Source: Spisula solida (Eukaryota > Mollusca > Bivalvia > Venerida > Mactridae). From it: DNA of 64,000 bases. Position numbers and translations under genes: made by a program. Shown here piece after piece: positions 60,766-64,000 of this stretch (position 1 is the first letter of the stretch; each line of letters starts with the position of its first letter). The notes beneath the pieces were generated by a model, which had not been told where the DNA came from, did not search any database, and was given only the letters and a program-made list of their open reading frames with translations. The stretch covers positions 11,978,720-12,042,719 of the forward strand of contig OX365950.1 of the NCBI GenBank assembly GCA_947247005.1. The letters run 5' to 3'.

Positions 60766-62374
60766 GTTGTTATCAATATTGTTACTGTGATAATAACGGT
60801 GATAAATGACAGGAAAGTTATGTCTTAAATTCCAGGTTGTGAATTTTAAGTCAGGTTTAACACAAATACTTGGATTTGTTTGAGTAACACATGTGGTTCA
60901 TACCCAGGGTACATGTAGATTGTCCATGTTTTTGATGGAGAAAAATTTAGTTTTTATTTATGAACACTTCATTTTCGTTTGATTGAAAATAACAGTGAAA
61001 TGGAAGCAATATGAACATTACAAGGCCATGTGCTTAAGGCATTTCGGAGTAGAGTCAGTTCTTATATGGTTAGTTGTTGAGCCGTCAGTGGTGTTAGGAA
61101 AGTAAGGTCATCATAAGCCTTATGGACAGGTCCTGTAAACAGAGGTGACACTATAACAAATAAAATGAACACTTTTCGTACGATTATAACATCTTCTCTT
61201 ATCTATTTTCAGAACGTGTTGAAATGAATAGGGAATTGTGAACGACAAACTCCGAACATCATCAAACCTCACAACTTCTGATCATATACAATAATAACAA
61301 AGCCAGTGGGTTATTCGCACGGTCAATGAAAAGTGAATGGGGCCTGTGATAAACACGCTATAACCCATGCTTTCATATGGTGGAGAAATGAAAATTTTGC
61401 GGATCAAATAAATTGGATTAACGATTTGTAGGGATTTTATAAATTCACCTTATCGCTGTGATCAAGTAAAGGATAGAGTGAGCTTTGAAGAGAAATATAA
61501 AAAAGTTAAAGTGACATGAATAGCGAATGTTTATGTGAAATAAAAGAGAAATGTTTGGATTACAAAAACCTTTGTCTAAAACGTTAACATCGGCAGATTT
61601 TGACGGACTGCAAGCAATACTTTACAATAGGTATGTAGACTTATATTTTGTTTAAAATGGATAAATGTCACTTCATTTTAAGTGCACAAATATGACATTT
61701 TCGTAATTATGTACGATGTACGAAAGGCGAAACTAAATTCGAGTCCAAACAAGACGGACACTCATGTCCGAGTAAAAGAACTCCAGTTCAACAACAGTTC
61801 TGGATTATTTTCGATGGGCATTTCTTTAGGTCATGAAGAATCCTCTACCCAATTGGGTCTTTCGGTTAGTTCACAACTGATTGCAAGACGGCAAGTGGCA
61901 AAATGCATTTTGTTCTTGAAAATGGTCGCGTGGTACTGATGCAGTCGTTGCATGAAACAGTAAACGATATGTGCATGATGTAGTTATGAAAGGAACGCTA
62001 GATAACTACTGAACATCGCGAACAACTTTCTGTGTCAATAATCATCATAATAATATCCTTTTTCATAACGAATTTAGCCTCCTCTGTATACATAAGACGC
62101 CATGTAACACAGTCATGCAAATGTCCTTGTAACGGGGATCTAAGAACTAAAAAATAATTTTCAGGTGCAAGTTGCAAGTTGAAGATTTTCTCACGTGTAT
62201 TATTCGCAAACTATAGTGCACGTGTATGCATGGTGCACTATAGAATGTGTATTGCGTGTATAACGATTGCTTGCAAATAGAGTGGGACAAACATGCCCGG
62301 TCTAATTTCGTTAAATTAATGGATATACCATAACTTTTTATATAGAGCGTTTTAAAAAAAGTTTCTTTTTAATA
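60766..62374. other. Non-coding stretch, nothing recognised
   Basis: A good-looking splice acceptor (tcttatctattttcag) ends near 61212, but it is not followed by a convincing open frame. The 85-codon frame at 61682-61939 has no motif. Confidence 0.35.
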
Positions 62375-62984
62375 TGAGCCAGTCTCCAGGAAAACCTGCT
62401 ATATTGACATTATGTAATTACTGCATGTAACAAGCTTTTAAAAAGGCTTTCAAATAAGAAAAAATGACATATCAATAGATTCAATTTTAAGTCATTTATC
62501 CATATATTACTATATCTTAGCTTTAAAATTTCTTATGAATAATGTCGAAATCATTTACTTCGTTGCTATGGTGATCAATTTTAGAAAAGTACTCTGATTG
62601 AGAAAAACGAGGAGTTAGTTGTTTAAAACAGTAGTAGTCTTTCTCTAAATGTGAACATGTATAATTTGGATGTATATTTTAAAACTTAAAACATCATTCT
62701 AAAACTTGATACCATTTTGACCTGTTTACATCAAGATTTGATCAAATGCAGTATTTAAGTACTTGTTACAACGACGTCGAATAACGTTTGAATGACGCTT
62801 GCGACGTCACACAAAAAAGGATCTGAATAGGGCATCAACTAAACAGCTGTAACTTTCTTAAAAATCATGATATTAACAAAATTTCTTTTGCATTTTGCTT
62901 CATTAAGATTACTCTTTTAGATAATAAAAAATCTCAAAATCAAATATTTTGTCAAAATAGCAGGTTTTCCTGGACACTGGCTCA
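62375..62984. mobile_element. 610-bp TIR element with TA duplication
   Basis: It starts tgagccagtctccaggaaaa and ends with the complement of tgagccagtgtccaggaaaa. The inverted repeat runs about 37 bases through cctgctatattgaca versus cctgctattttgaca. TA flanks both sides (62373-62374 and 62985-62986). The interior is AT-rich except for a CpG-containing patch at 62772-62812 (acgacgtcgaataacg, gcgacgtcac). No transposase; a non-autonomous DNA element. Confidence 0.8.
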
Positions 62985-64000
62985 TATATAAGTTTAATAA
63001 TCTAATTTTGTGTCAGAAGAATTGAAAGTGTCAGGTTAAATTCCAGAGGGTTCTTCCATTGTTCTAATCTATGTGGTAATAAATGAAACTTATAGAGTCA
63101 GAAAATGAAATTGGACACTGTGTACAAAGCTCAGATAAAATTAAGTATGAATATAAATTTTGAGATCGAACTTTTTTAACACCCTGTACATGAAGCATGC
63201 CTATGGAGTAAAAGGACGCACGCACGTATTGGTATTAAAAACGATCATGACGTACGAGGAAATGTTAAATAAATACGGAAATGTCACATTTATTTTATAC
63301 AGTAAGATTTTTTATGTAAGGTGAAATCGGTTTGCACCTACTACCATATTTTGACATTCACATTGTTGAACAGTATCACTCTGGCCACCCATAAAAACGC
63401 TTTCTTAGTGTAATGGTTACATAAAGAGCAAAACAGTGAGAAATAACTTGAAATATATGCCGTGACATTTCGCTGGCTTCGGAGAATGAGATCGTACGTA
63501 CTATTTACGATCTGACAAGACTCATGAATATTTGTTATCTGCATCGCAATGAGCAACTTATGAAGCTACAATGTATTTTCAAAAATCAGAAAACGGTCAT
63601 GATGACTGACCTGAAGTAGAATATTCATAAATTACCATGGGTTCCTGATGGACCTCGCATCGAATTCATTAACATTGTTCGCAAGTAAAATGGTTATCTA
63701 ACTTATCACGTTTTCTAACTAAAGTTGCAACGGTATCTTTTGAATGAAAAGATAAAAAATCTGAAAGTAGAACTTGAATTTTTTTATTAGACACTCGTTG
63801 TTGTCAACTAACTCTATTAAGAAATGATTATGTTAATAAAGTGTATAACCTTTGACTAGAATTGTAGATTTGAATGCGAATTCTTCAGTATAACTATTCA
63901 TGATCGTATCGTCTTTGAGACACCATGTTGACTTAGCTTATACTCTGTGTTAGACATTCAGTTTGATGAATCAATGTATTTCCTTCTTTATATCTCCTTC
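62985..64000. other. Non-coding stretch to the window end, nothing recognised
   Basis: AT-rich. A 71-codon minus frame at 63341-63556 has no recognisable motif. No arrays or terminal repeats seen. Confidence 0.4.

Overview
The window looks like AT-rich, essentially gene-free DNA from an animal nuclear genome. I favour a mollusc or another lophotrochozoan. The reasons are tRNA-derived SINE-like units, a decayed non-LTR retrotransposon tail, many short terminal-inverted-repeat elements (MITE-like) and a very high density of minisatellites. Several of these resemble repeats I remember from bivalve and gastropod sequence, but that resemblance is memory, not a search. There are no bacterial operons, ribosome-binding sites, rRNA genes or CRISPR arrays. 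No long open frame encodes a recognisable cellular protein. The longest open frames lie inside tandem repeats and are mostly artefacts of them.

Layout. 1-935: two exact 194-bp direct repeats around a 43-bp minisatellite. 4.0-7.7 kb: small tandem arrays, one compact hairpin element and one decayed inverted-repeat element. 10.5-17.1 kb: 39-bp, 93-bp and 32-bp arrays, a diverged duplicated segment, and a clean 144-bp MITE at 16403-16546 with a 4-bp target duplication. 19.2-24.1 kb: a TTAA-flanked MITE, then a 3.9-kb element with long diverged inverted arms and several repeats inside it. 25.5-29.0 kb: a 3.5-kb TTAA-bounded foldback element with ~630-bp arms, one arm present as a tandem partial duplicate. 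30.7-33.5 kb: a 2.7-kb minisatellite of 41/42/47-bp units. 38.2-39.5 kb: probable LINE 3' end followed by a tRNA-derived SINE. 41.8-45.3 kb: three copies of one MITE family, one split by a different MITE. 47.2-48.1 kb: a 30/24-bp array whose minus strand reads as a Lys/Pro/Ala-rich repeat protein with a unique N-terminal stretch; this is the only locus here that could be coding. 49.8-53.6 kb: four unrelated minisatellites and a SINE with target-site duplications. 53.6-64 kb: mostly unannotatable AT-rich DNA plus one 610-bp TIR element and one short inverted repeat.

Nothing here works together as a pathway. The interest is structural: nested and foldback DNA transposons, an array holding 13 CACGTG palindromes, and a frame-preserving repeat that may be an exon. 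The window could be intergenic or lie within long introns; the sequence alone does not decide this.
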